Shown: positions 1 to 7,671 of the stretch, in pieces | Layout of the letters: each line of letters begins with the position of its first letter | How positions within the stretch are numbered: position 1 is the first letter of the stretch | From: JBBPYR01 sp038199755 | GTDB lineage: Bacteria; Chloroflexota; Ktedonobacteria; Ktedonobacterales; Ktedonobacteraceae | Reading direction: 5' to 3' | DNA length: 27,776 nt | Assembly (NCBI GenBank): GCA_038199755.1 | Contig: JBBPYR010000076.1 | Coordinates: 1-27,776, forward strand | The notes under the pieces: generated by a model | The model's input: only the letters and a program-made list of their open reading frames with translations | Database searches by the model: none | What the model was told of the DNA's origin: nothing | Program-made: the position numbers and the translations under genes

Positions 1-27
1 TGACGGTGGGGCTGGCGTTCGTCATCC

Positions 28-1101
28 CTAGTTTTTCTTGTTCTGCTGCTTCTGCTGTTCAGCCAGTTCTTTTACGCGCTGCACTTGATCTTTATGGCAA
101 ACGACGGTGATGTTGTCCATTTGCACGATGACAACATCTTCCATGCCGATGGTGTAAATGGCGCGGTCAGTCGTATTGTAGACGATCGTATTCTGGCTAT
201 TCAGGTCGTGATGCTGACCAACCGAGTGTACCCCTTGCTCATTAGCTGGGAAGAGATTGCCATACTGTTCCCAGTTGCCCACGTCGTTCCAGCCCAGGTT
301 GGCGGGAATGACGACAAGATTCCTGGTCTTTTCCAGGATACCGTAGTCGATAGAAACGGACTGGAGGGTAGGCCACACTTTATCGAGTGTGGCCTCATCT
401 GCTGAAAGCGCCATCACATCGACGATGGTTTCAATTTTGCGTAGCATCTCTGGGAGGTGTTCTCGGAACTCAGCCAGAATCGCCTGAACCTTCCAGATAA
501 AGATGCCACCATTCCACACATAATGGCCGTCCGCGAGATAGTTCTGGGCCGTGGCAAGATTCGGCTTTTCGACGAAGCGTTCGGCGCGGAATGCTTGGTG
601 TCCATATCCCTTATCCACCTCTTCGGCGAAACGAATGTAGCCATAGCCAATTTCAGGGGTGGTTGGTTTGATGCCAATGGTCACAAGATGCCCCTGCGTT
701 GCTAACTCATACCCCAGTTGGAGGGTCTGGATGAAGGTGTCAACACGAGCAATGGTGTGGTCCGCACTGAAAATACCCATTACCGCATCTGGGTCCTGAC
801 GGGCGATGGTCGCGGCAACCCAGGCTATAGCGGGCGCAGAACTGCGTCCCATTGGTTCACGTAAAATATGGGCCTGTGGAATTTGTGGAAGATGTTCGTG
901 AACGAGGGGGGTCATGCTACGGCCAGTGACAACCCATGATTGTTCAGGTGTTGCCAGGGATGCGACACGGGAGAGCGTTTCTTGAATCATACTATTACCA
1001 TTAGGAAGTGGTAAAAATTGTTTGGGGAAGCTAGGGGTGCTTAATGGCCATAAGCGGGTGCCGCTGCCACCCGCGAGAATAACTGCATTGAAATGTTGCA
1101 T
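28..1101 (-). CDS. manC: Mannose-1-phosphate guanylyltransferase (GDP-mannose pyrophosphorylase)
   Basis: Converts mannose-1-phosphate and GTP to GDP-mannose, the donor for mannosylated glycans and exopolysaccharide, in the cytoplasm. The 357-residue protein opens with the nucleotidyltransferase signature GGSGTRLWPL followed by PKQFLPL (residues 11-32). It continues with FSADH, VEKPN, WNGGIFIWK and DYGILEK, all typical of the family, and ends in a short beta-rich tail. It lacks the C-terminal phosphomannose-isomerase cupin domain of the fused AlgA/ManC type, so it is the single-function short form. The ATG is supported by GAGGAG a few bases upstream. It is transcribed alone from a strong promoter at 1232-1260 with a leader of about 120 nt. 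A related sugar-1-phosphate guanylyltransferase cannot be excluded. Confidence 0.93.
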   Translation of the reverse strand: MQHFNAVILAGGSGTRLWPLSTPSFPKQFLPLPNGNSMIQETLSRVASLATPEQSWVVTGRSMTPLVHEHLPQIPQAHILREPMGRSSAPAIAWVAATIARQDPDAVMGIFSADHTIARVDTFIQTLQLGYELATQGHLVTIGIKPTTPEIGYGYIRFAEEVDKGYGHQAFRAERFVEKPNLATAQNYLADGHYVWNGGIFIWKVQAILAEFREHLPEMLRKIETIVDVMALSADEATLDKVWPTLQSVSIDYGILEKTRNLVVIPANLGWNDVGNWEQYGNLFPANEQGVHSVGQHHDLNSQNTIVYNTTDRAIYTIGMEDVVIVQMDNITVVCHKDQVQRVKELAEQQKQQNKKN

Positions 1102-1174
1102 ACGTAATCAACTCCTCATATATAGTTCTTTTTCTTCATTATAGCTAATGCAAATAATTGTGATTTGCTTATGG

Positions 1175-1213
1175 TGTCGCGTAAGGCTGTCGCGTAAGGC
1201 TGTCGCGTAAGGC
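1175..1213. repeat. Three perfect tandem copies of a 13-bp unit in the manC leader
   Basis: The unit TGTCGCGTAAGGC occurs three times head to tail without mismatch. It lies between the manC promoter and the manC start codon, so it would be transcribed as part of the 5' leader. It is not a multiple of a helical turn and shows no clear hairpin. Confidence 0.9.
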
Positions 1214-1231
1214 TACTGAGGCAATATCAGG

Positions 1232-1260
1232 ATTGTATAGAGGTTTCTGTGATATGTCAA
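1232..1260 (-). promoter_or_regulatory. Sigma-70-type promoter of manC
   Basis: On the minus strand a consensus TTGACA (1260-1255) is followed after exactly 17 bp by TACAAT (1237-1232). The predicted start near 1225 gives a leader of about 120 nt that contains the triple 13-bp repeat. A second TATAAT is present at 1143-1138 but has no recognisable -35 box. Confidence 0.75.
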
Positions 1261-1274
1261 TGCCTGAAATGTCT

Positions 1275-1336
1275 ATAAAAGGAGTGCTAGCTGGACAAGC
1301 AACCTGCGTTACTTGTCCAGCTAGCACTCCTTTTAT
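1275..1336 (-). terminator. Terminator of the multicopper oxidase gene, 25-bp perfect stem
   Basis: Arms 1275-1299 and 1312-1336 are perfectly complementary over 25 bp around a 12-nt loop. The outer ends of the stem are A/T runs, so on either strand the GC-rich part is followed by a T-tract. It sits 25 bp after the oxidase stop codon and just upstream of the manC promoter, insulating the two genes. Confidence 0.85.
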
Positions 1337-1360
1337 CTTCTTTTAACTCTTTCTTAACGA

Positions 1361-2539
1361 TTACTTGGCGTACTCGACCAGGATAATCAGACCACCCATT
1401 TCGTTGCCTGTTTGACCAGGGTTCATGACGTGGCTCAGGATGTGGCAGTGGAAGGGATAGATGCTGCCTGGGTCTGCCCATCCGTAGAAGGTGAGGTCAT
1501 AGGTTTCGCCAGGGGCAACCTGTACTGTATCCTTTTGTATCGGTTGTGCTAACGGGTGCCCATCTTCCGCAACAATGTTGAAGAATTGTCCATGGAGATG
1601 CATTGGGTGCATCATCTCGCTCGCACCGATCATACGGATGTGTACGGTCTGACCATGTTTTAGCAAGATTGGCTGCGTGTCAGGGAAGCTCTTCCCATTG
1701 ATGGTATAGAAAACGCCTTCCGAGTTTGACATTTCGCTGATGAATTCAGTGTACTCGACATCGGCTTTTGGTTGCGCTAGTGCTTGTGGGCTGCCTGGGC
1801 GCGGGTCGACGATGAAGGCACCGTAGAAGCCGCCGGGGACCTGCATCAAATCATTATCATGGCTGTGATACCAGTGTGTACCGACGTCCTGATCGTGTAT
1901 TGTGAAGTCATAGGTGTATGTTTGGCCGGGTTGAATAGCTTTCTGACCGACTCCGGGAACGCCATCTACGCTGCTAGGTAGCATCAGACCATGCCAGTGC
2001 ATCGAGGTTGATTGCGACAGATGGTTTACTAGTGTGATACGAATATGATCGTTAGCGGTAACGCGAATGGCTGGCCCTGGAACGGTCCCATCGATGGTAT
2101 AAGCGACCACACGATGGCCCTTCACCACTTCCCACATCACCTGTTTTGCCGTGAAATGGAAGTGTTTGGCTCCGTCAGCATCAATCGTGAACTGTGCGGG
2201 TTGACCGCCATATTGTTGTGTGGCGTTAGGAATGTTTTGTGTCTGCTGTGAAGAACCGCTTCCCATATTCATCCCACTACTGCTGCTGCTCGCGCTGCTA
2301 TTGTTCGTCGCAGGAGCGGCGGCTGGTGGCGTGCTTGTGACGGTAGAACCAATGCCAAAAGCTAGTAGAGCAACCATAAAAAGGGAAAATACGGTGAGTA
2401 CAAAGTAGGGTGAAAGGCCTTTTCGCTGTGGTATATTGCGATGTGTCACTGCATGTTCGATCACAGGGGTTGCGCCTTGTGCGTCCGGGCTCACGGCAGT
2501 GGAGCCCTTAATGCTGGGCTTATCAAGCGTACTCGCCAT
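1361..2539 (-). CDS. Membrane-anchored two-domain multicopper oxidase
   Basis: Likely oxidises a metal ion or small organic substrate outside the membrane and reduces oxygen; a nitrite-reductase-like role is less likely because the complete trinuclear-site motifs are present. A cytoplasmic tail of about 43 residues precedes one membrane helix (about 44-66), a Ser/Thr/Met-rich linker (67-110) and two cupredoxin domains. Copper ligands are visible as HWHG (181-184), HWYHSH (222-227), HPMHLH (311-316) and HCHILSH (364-370). The loop after the last His is longer than in laccases and contains two candidate axial methionines, M372 and M381. The start is supported by AAGGAGA at normal spacing. The promoter carries an array of TGTGAT half-sites matching those of the kinase-regulator operon and doxX. 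The substrate cannot be read from sequence. Confidence 0.88.
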   Translation of the reverse strand: MASTLDKPSIKGSTAVSPDAQGATPVIEHAVTHRNIPQRKGLSPYFVLTVFSLFMVALLAFGIGSTVTSTPPAAAPATNNSSASSSSSGMNMGSGSSQQTQNIPNATQQYGGQPAQFTIDADGAKHFHFTAKQVMWEVVKGHRVVAYTIDGTVPGPAIRVTANDHIRITLVNHLSQSTSMHWHGLMLPSSVDGVPGVGQKAIQPGQTYTYDFTIHDQDVGTHWYHSHDNDLMQVPGGFYGAFIVDPRPGSPQALAQPKADVEYTEFISEMSNSEGVFYTINGKSFPDTQPILLKHGQTVHIRMIGASEMMHPMHLHGQFFNIVAEDGHPLAQPIQKDTVQVAPGETYDLTFYGWADPGSIYPFHCHILSHVMNPGQTGNEMGGLIILVEYAK

Positions 2540-2628
2540 GTCTGATGTCTCCTTGTGTGTTAGTGTAAAAAATGTCTATCCATTATGCCTCGTTGGATGT
2601 AGCGATTTGTCTTTTCGTTACTGGTAAG

Positions 2629-2712
2629 AGCATACAGCCTATGAATCACAGTGAAATCACAAGCAGCGGAAGAGCTATCACAGAACAATCACAAGCGTAC
2701 AGATCTATCACA
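2629..2712 (-). promoter_or_regulatory. Multicopper oxidase promoter with five direct TGTGAT half-sites
   Basis: Read on the minus strand, TGTGAT occurs at 2712-2707, 2693-2688, 2682-2677, 2661-2656 and 2650-2645. The proximal four are spaced 11, 21 and 11 bp, forming two TGTGAT-N5-TGTGAT pairs offset by 32 bp. Ten bases after the last half-site comes TATGCT (2634-2629), a plausible -10 box, and there is no good -35 box. This is the layout of an activator-dependent promoter of the PhoB/OmpR type. The leader to the oxidase ATG is about 85 nt. Confidence 0.7.
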
Positions 2713-2718
2713 ATCATA

Positions 2719-2769
2719 AAAAGCAAGCTGCGTTCTCTCTTCTTTTTTGAGAGAACGCAGCTTGCTTTT
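2719..2769 (-). terminator. Terminator after the response regulator gene
   Basis: Perfect 21-bp inverted repeat (arms 2719-2739 and 2749-2769) with a 9-nt T-rich loop and A/T runs at the outer ends. It lies 25 bp past the response-regulator stop and separates that operon from the oxidase promoter. Confidence 0.85.
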
Positions 2770-2794
2770 GTGCTATGCGAGCAAATTAGGGTGA

Positions 2795-3508
2795 TTAGGA
2801 GGGTTGGGCAGGAAGCATATAGCCGATGCCCACTTTTGTCACTATATAGCGCGGATGCGTATAATCAGGCTCGATTTTGCGTCGTAGGCGATTAATATTC
2901 ACTTGGAGTACATGGCTTTCGCCAACATACTCAGATCCCCAGACATGCTCTAGCAGCAGATCCTGTGTGACGACACGACCAACATTCTGGGCTAGATAGG
3001 CGAGCAGGCGATATTCGATGGGTGTTAACGTAAGTTCCTTGTCATCCATCTTTACCAGATGTTGCGCATAGTCAATGGTGAGATTGCCAATCGTCACAAT
3101 TGAGCGCATGGTTTGCGATTGGTCCTGACTATTGAATTGTGAGCGACGGAGTACAGCGCGTACCCGCGCTAGCATTTCATCGACGCTAAAGGGTTTGGTG
3201 AGGTAGTCGTCGGCTCCAAGGTCAAGACCATGTACTTTGTCCTGGTCTTGTCCACGGGCTGTGACAATGATGATCGGGACGGCAGAAAATTCGCGTACAC
3301 GTTGGCATACGGTCAAGCCATCCATTTTAGGCATCATCACATCCAGAAGCACAAGATCGAATGCTTGTGATTCGATCATTTCCAATGCTTGCTGCCCATC
3401 ACTGGCGGTAAATACCTCGTAATCCTCAAATTGCAAATTGCGTGCGATTAAACGCAGCAATTGCGGATCGTCATCGGCGGTAAGAATAGTGGTCTTTTTT
3501 TGTGGCAT
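2795..3508 (-). CDS. OmpR/PhoB-family response regulator
   Basis: Cytoplasmic transcription factor of a two-component system. The receiver domain (about 7-120) has the acidic cluster DDD at 12-14, the phosphoacceptor D56 in LLDVMMP, T83 and K105 in LTKPF. A winged-helix DNA-binding domain occupies about 140-235, with the family-typical ELTLTPIEYRLLAYLAQN and VNINRLRRKIE stretches. It lies 34 bp downstream of the sensor-less kinase, so the two are co-transcribed, and a strong terminator follows. OmpR/PhoB-family regulators bind direct repeats with 11-bp periodicity. Exactly such repeats stand in front of this operon, the neighbouring oxidase gene and doxX, so those promoters are the obvious candidate targets (inference). 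The start ATG follows a weak GAGG-like site. Confidence 0.93.
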   Translation of the reverse strand: MPQKKTTILTADDDPQLLRLIARNLQFEDYEVFTASDGQQALEMIESQAFDLVLLDVMMPKMDGLTVCQRVREFSAVPIIIVTARGQDQDKVHGLDLGADDYLTKPFSVDEMLARVRAVLRRSQFNSQDQSQTMRSIVTIGNLTIDYAQHLVKMDDKELTLTPIEYRLLAYLAQNVGRVVTQDLLLEHVWGSEYVGESHVLQVNINRLRRKIEPDYTHPRYIVTKVGIGYMLPAQPS

Positions 3509-3542
3509 ATGTTTTCAACCTCTTGATCTATCACTCTGATAT

Positions 3543-4409
3543 TTATGCAGTCTGTTCTTCTTTCGTTTGAATAGGTAAAAGAACATGGAAAGTACTTCCA
3601 CTTCCAGGCTCACTCTCTGCCCAGATAAAACCGTGATGGAGTTCAATAATATGTTTGCAGATGACGAGGCCTAATCCGAGGCCATTTACCTCACGTGTCA
3701 GACTGGTATCGACACGATGAAAACGCTGAAAGATGCTCTTCAGGTGTTCTTGTGGAATACCTATACCGTGATCTTGTACTACTATTTCTACCATGTGTTG
3801 TTGCAACGGTCCTTCTAAGCGAGGGTTGTCCGTCAGCGAGAGACCAGCCACCTGTGCCGTTGTGAATGATGTTATGGGTCGTATGGTAATCTCAACTTCT
3901 TTATCTTCTGATGAATAGAGTGTAGCATTTTCTAGTAGATGGTCCAAGACCTCGCGCATTCTCATGCGATCAACCATAACGACTTGCTCTTCTGCTTGTA
4001 GGTTGTACCATGTGCCCTCAACCCGTAACTGGAAGCGATTTGAATTGCTGATAGGGGGTTGGTTTTGTACGTATTGTTCTCTCCCGATGATGGCTTCTTG
4101 TACAAGATAGGGCAGATGAACACGCGAGAGCATAAGGTCAACCTTGCCGGTCTCTAATGCAGAAAGTTCTAGGAGACGATCAATCACAACTTCTAAACGG
4201 TTGCTCGCTTGATCAATGGCGACCAAAAACTCATGACGCTCCTTTCGCGAAATGCGTTGTTCGTGCCGTAGCAACGTGAAGGTATACCCCTTAATCGAAG
4301 CTAAGGGATTCCGTAGTTCATGACTAACCGTTGAAAGCAAATCTGCGTCGAGCGAATCTGCTTTCTGTGTCGTTGGTTTGTCCTGTGAATCCATCTTATT
4401 TCTGCCCAT
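3543..4409 (-). CDS. Histidine kinase without a sensor domain
   Basis: A 288-residue protein that is almost only a transmitter module. The H-box STVSHELRNPLASIKGY places the phosphoacceptor at H30. An N-box (LLENATLYSS), G1 (DHGIGIPQ) and G2 (GLGLGLVICKHI) complete the HATPase domain. There is no membrane helix and only about 20 residues precede the dimerisation helix, so signal input must come from another protein or from a direct interaction. The divergent GAF-PAS-PAS kinase next door is a natural partner, because it has sensor domains but no response regulator of its own. The start is supported by GGAG about 11 nt upstream. The operon promoter carries four TGTGAT-like half-sites, suggesting autoregulation. 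Confidence 0.9.
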   Translation of the reverse strand: MGRNKMDSQDKPTTQKADSLDADLLSTVSHELRNPLASIKGYTFTLLRHEQRISRKERHEFLVAIDQASNRLEVVIDRLLELSALETGKVDLMLSRVHLPYLVQEAIIGREQYVQNQPPISNSNRFQLRVEGTWYNLQAEEQVVMVDRMRMREVLDHLLENATLYSSEDKEVEITIRPITSFTTAQVAGLSLTDNPRLEGPLQQHMVEIVVQDHGIGIPQEHLKSIFQRFHRVDTSLTREVNGLGLGLVICKHIIELHHGFIWAESEPGSGSTFHVLLPIQTKEEQTA

Positions 4410-4445
4410 ACAAACTTCTACTCCGTCTTACATTCCTTTTGAACT

Positions 4446-4510
4446 AGTATAATATGTTCCTACTCACAGGAAAAGCACAGAGTTCATTGTAATATCACAA
4501 TTGCATCACA
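4446..4510 (-). promoter_or_regulatory. Promoter of the kinase-regulator operon with four half-sites
   Basis: On the minus strand the half-sites are TGTGAT (4510-4505), TGTGAT (4499-4494), TGTGCT (4479-4474) and TGTGAG (4468-4463), spaced 11, 20 and 11 bp. TATACT (4451-4446) follows after 11 bp. The pattern matches that before the oxidase and doxX genes. The predicted leader is short, about 30 nt. Confidence 0.65.
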
Positions 4511-4543
4511 ACACTACAGATAAAGCAAGTGCAAACGAATTGC

Positions 4544-4572
4544 TTGCACCTATGCAAACTGTGCTATATCAT
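4544..4572 (+). promoter_or_regulatory. Possible promoter of the GAF-PAS histidine kinase
   Basis: TTGCAC (4544-4549) and TATCAT (4567-4572) are 17 bp apart and point towards the kinase gene. The -35 match is weak. GTGCAA at 4530-4535 and TTGCAC at 4544-4549 form an inverted repeat overlapping the -35 box, a possible operator. Confidence 0.35.
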
Positions 4573-4613
4573 ACATAATGAGAAGAAAGTGATGTTCCCG
4601 ACTTTATCATTAG

Positions 4614-6881
4614 GTGAGGTATCCTTATAAGAGGTATGGTGCAAAACAAATGGATGAAGAGAAACAACGGCGTTCAATGGCGGACTTATTTACGGCTCTA
4701 AGCCGTGTGGGAACGGCCCTCATGGGGGAGTTGGACGAAACACGTCTCTTGCAATTAATAGCAGAAACGGCCTCTGACCTAACGGGTGCCTCATTTGCCG
4801 CTTTTTCGCTGCGCCCTATCAATGAACTCGGCCAACCAGTGGTTGCTTCTGAAGGGAATCTGTTCTATCTCGCTGCGGTGGTTGGAGTAACGCCTGAGCA
4901 GGAAGCGTTGTTTCATCGTATGCCTTTAGGCGGTGAAGGTCTGCTGGCTCCCATCTTTCGTCATGGCATTGCGGTGCGAGTTGATGATGTGCTAGTTCAC
5001 ATGCACAAATTAGAAAACTCTTTTTTAGGAAAGCATCATACTCCTCAAGAGATGCGTGAGAAGGCGCGAGAACAGGCATACTCCTATGCTCATGGTCAGG
5101 ATGGAGCAGATGAATTACATTCGGTAGGCGTGCCGCCTGGTCATCCAGTGATACGCAGTTTTTTGGGTGCCCCTCTGCTAGCTCGTGAGGGCGAAGTGCG
5201 TGGCGGATTGTTGCTTGGACATAGAGAGCCTGGCAAATTTACTCATGATGACGAAACCTTGCTCGTCGGTCTGGCGGCACAGGCTGCGGTCGCGCTAGAG
5301 AATACACGACTGTATAGGGCGGCGCAGATGCGAGCCCAAGAGTTAGATGCCATCTTTGAAAGCATAGAGGATGGCGTGACGCTGGTTGATAGCGACGGAA
5401 AGATTGTGCGTGAGAATCGGGCAGCCCGCCAGCTACGCGAACATTTCCAGCACTACTCTTGTGGGGAAGAAGCACTTGAAACACTGTTGCACACGCCAGC
5501 ACGACGTGCGTTAGATGGAGAACCGGCGGGTGAGGTCGCTGTGAAGATTAGCGATGAGCAAGACGAGACACGTGAATATCTTGTCAATGCCTCGCCATTA
5601 CGCCAAGCCAGTACACAAGTTACAGCCGATACCTCGTCAGTGCCGCTGGCAATTGCGGGTGCCGTTGTCACTTGGCATGATGTCACTGAGGCGCGGCGTT
5701 TACTGGTGGAGCGGCGTATTCATGCACTGACCGAGGCACGTCGTGCTCTATTACAGCTCATTTTGGATGAGTTGCCGAGCAGCGTTTATCTTGTGCGGGG
5801 TGATGATGCTCGCATGGTATTAGCCAACCGATCTTCTGAAATGGTATGGGGAGCAAAATGGCACAATAATCAGCCCATGCAAGAGTTTCTCACACAAAAC
5901 AATATTCGTATTTTTAGCTTTGATGGGCGTCCCCTTGTGTCAGAGCAGCTGGCAACTATCCGTGCGATACGTCATGGCGAGACGGTGCGGCAACATCAAG
6001 AGACGATTCGTCATAACGATGGCACGAATTTGCCTGTCGTTGTGAATGCTGTGGCGTTAACTATTCCTAACTTAGACAGTTCTTTCGTGGATACGAATGA
6101 TACATCACTAGATCGTTTGGAGCGGGTTGCGTTGGTGGTCCACTTGGATGTGACGGCATTGAAAGAGGCTGAGCAGATCAAGGATGATTTTATTGGCATC
6201 GCGGCTCACGAGTTGCGCAACCCGTTAGCGGTGCTAAAAGGCTTCGCACGGACACTGGTGGTGCAGACAGAACGCGGGAATGGGCCACCACTCGCTGATT
6301 GGCAGATGGAGGCTGTACAGGGAATTGAGCAAGCGACAGCTCGCCTCGTGGAACTCACCGAGGATTTGTTGGATGTGACGCGTCTGCAAGCTGGACGCCT
6401 GGAATTTTCTATCGAACCGCATGATATGGTTGCACTGATCAAGCGCACTATGGCGCGGCTACAGATGACGACCAGCAAGCACACATTGCAGGTGCATACA
6501 CAGGCACCCTACTGCGTTATATTCATGGACCCCCGACGCACAGAGCAAGTTTTGACCAATCTGTTGAATAACGCCATTAAATATAGTCCTGAAGGCGGGA
6601 TCATTGATATTTTTGTCGCACAGGCAGAACAGGATGACAACGCGATTATCAGTGTTCGTGACTATGGTATTGGTATTCCTAAGCAACAACATGCACGCAT
6701 CTTCGGGCGTTTTGCGCGTGCAGATAATGCGCAGGAGCATGGTATTGGGGGGACAGGTTTGGGCTTATATCTCAGTCGCGAACTAGTTGAGCGACAAGCG
6801 GGACGTATCTGGTTTGAATCGGTAGAGGGCCAGGGGTCAACCTTCTTTATTGCCTTTCCTTTGTTTCATGAGGATGTCTGA
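4614..6881 (+). CDS. Hybrid-sensor GAF-PAS-PAS histidine kinase
   Basis: Soluble multi-domain sensor kinase of up to 755 residues. A GAF domain (about 30-230) contains the usual C-terminal FTHDDETLLVGLAAQAAVALENTRLY stretch in part. Two PAS-like domains follow (about 240-360 and 375-515), the first ending in TWHDVTEARR. The dimerisation helix has H532 in IGIAAHELRNPLAVLKGF. The ATPase domain has NNAIKYSPEGG, RDYGIGIP and GGTGLGLYLSREL. There are no membrane helices, so the signal is cytoplasmic or diffusible (redox, gas or small ligand; not identifiable). The GTG at 4614 has little ribosome-site support; ATG at 4650 (MDEEKQRR), preceded by AGAGG, is an equally good start. It has no adjacent response regulator of its own and diverges from the sensor-less kinase operon. 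Confidence 0.9.
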   Translation: MRYPYKRYGAKQMDEEKQRRSMADLFTALSRVGTALMGELDETRLLQLIAETASDLTGASFAAFSLRPINELGQPVVASEGNLFYLAAVVGVTPEQEALFHRMPLGGEGLLAPIFRHGIAVRVDDVLVHMHKLENSFLGKHHTPQEMREKAREQAYSYAHGQDGADELHSVGVPPGHPVIRSFLGAPLLAREGEVRGGLLLGHREPGKFTHDDETLLVGLAAQAAVALENTRLYRAAQMRAQELDAIFESIEDGVTLVDSDGKIVRENRAARQLREHFQHYSCGEEALETLLHTPARRALDGEPAGEVAVKISDEQDETREYLVNASPLRQASTQVTADTSSVPLAIAGAVVTWHDVTEARRLLVERRIHALTEARRALLQLILDELPSSVYLVRGDDARMVLANRSSEMVWGAKWHNNQPMQEFLTQNNIRIFSFDGRPLVSEQLATIRAIRHGETVRQHQETIRHNDGTNLPVVVNAVALTIPNLDSSFVDTNDTSLDRLERVALVVHLDVTALKEAEQIKDDFIGIAAHELRNPLAVLKGFARTLVVQTERGNGPPLADWQMEAVQGIEQATARLVELTEDLLDVTRLQAGRLEFSIEPHDMVALIKRTMARLQMTTSKHTLQVHTQAPYCVIFMDPRRTEQVLTNLLNNAIKYSPEGGIIDIFVAQAEQDDNAIISVRDYGIGIPKQQHARIFGRFARADNAQEHGIGGTGLGLYLSRELVERQAGRIWFESVEGQGSTFFIAFPLFHEDV

Positions 6882-6920
6882 GTGATCTGAGTGGTCTGAA
6901 CCATCACTGCACTGTCACAT

Positions 6921-6985
6921 TGTGACGAACTCGTGATTTTGACAGCGATTCCTGTGGCTATGTTGTGATATGGGGTAGGTATTCT
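6921..6985 (+). promoter_or_regulatory. doxX promoter with four TGTGAT-like half-sites
   Basis: Half-sites TGTGAC (6921), CGTGAT (6932), TGTGGC (6953) and TGTGAT (6964) are spaced 11, 21 and 11 bp. TATTCT (6980-6985) follows after 10 bp and there is no -35 consensus. Orientation and geometry are the same as before the oxidase and the kinase-regulator operon. An inverted repeat GTCACA/TGTGAC overlaps the first half-site. Confidence 0.65.
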
Positions 6986-7040
6986 CTCTTCATAGGATAA
7001 CGGAATGCTCATAGCGAGTTTTATTTAGGAGAGAGATTCA

Positions 7041-7607
7041 GTGAGAAATCAGACAACACGAATATTGTTAGCAGCCATACAAGCCATTATTGGGTGGGAA
7101 TGGTTGATGTCAGGCGTCAATAAAGTGCTATCAGGTACGTTTCCGCAAGGTCTTTCGGACTTCTTGAACGCGGGGGCGAAGGATAATCCCAACACGTGGT
7201 ATGTCGCTTTGCTGCACCACTATGTCATGCCGAACTGTGTCATCTGTGGATACATTGTCGAGTGGGCAGAGGTTGTCATTGCGGCTATTATGCTGATTGG
7301 GGCGGCTATTTTGTTGTTGCAACCGCGTATTCCAGAGCGCACGCAACAACGTTTTGCACTTCCATATGGCATAGCGGTTGCTACCTCATTGTTCATTGGT
7401 GCCTTTCTGACGGTGAACTTCCATTTCTCTATGGGAGGTTGGATTTTCCCGACATTCGACGCCTCGTCTGCCTATGGTGAGGGCGTTGATCTTGATGCAT
7501 TGCTCCCCCCAATCTCTCTGGTATTGTTGATTGCAAATGTCTTACTGGTCAAGGAATTGACTAGGAAAGAGAAGAAAGACGAAAAGAGTAAACTAGTAGT
7601 AGCATAG
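7041..7607 (+). CDS. DoxX-family integral membrane protein
   Basis: A 188-residue membrane protein with four probable helices (about 8-25, 68-92, 110-130 and 155-172). The N-terminal region (RILLAAIQAIIGWEWLMSGVNK) and the following layout resemble the DoxX/DoxD family, whose members include a thiosulfate:quinone oxidoreductase subunit and redox-linked membrane proteins of unknown activity. The GTG start is chosen because AGGAGAGAG lies 6-8 nt upstream. The C-terminus is charged and cytoplasmic. It stands alone between an upstream TGTGAT array and a terminator. The shared promoter elements suggest it is co-regulated with the multicopper oxidase, so a quinone- or copper-linked redox function is a reasonable but unproven guess. 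Confidence 0.75.
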   Translation: MRNQTTRILLAAIQAIIGWEWLMSGVNKVLSGTFPQGLSDFLNAGAKDNPNTWYVALLHHYVMPNCVICGYIVEWAEVVIAAIMLIGAAILLLQPRIPERTQQRFALPYGIAVATSLFIGAFLTVNFHFSMGGWIFPTFDASSAYGEGVDLDALLPPISLVLLIANVLLVKELTRKEKKDEKSKLVVA

Positions 7608-7620
7608 CAACACACCAATA

Positions 7621-7658
7621 AAAAGAGCAGGTGCCGCATGTGTGACATCTGCTCTTTT
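7621..7658. terminator. Bidirectional terminator between doxX and the desaturase gene
   Basis: Inverted repeat AAAAGAGCAG (7621-7630) and CTGCTCTTTT (7649-7658) with an 18-nt loop. It sits 13 bp from both stop codons of two convergent genes, with A- and T-runs on the outer sides. Confidence 0.8.
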
Positions 7659-7671
7659 CATTGGAGTGTTA

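Noticed and set aside
1175..1213. CRISPR-like array
   Set aside because: The three 13-bp units are directly adjacent without spacers.
1159..1253. TGTGAT sites near the manC promoter as further members of the regulon
   Set aside because: Single copies at 1159 and 1248 are unpaired, not 11 bp apart, and point away from manC.
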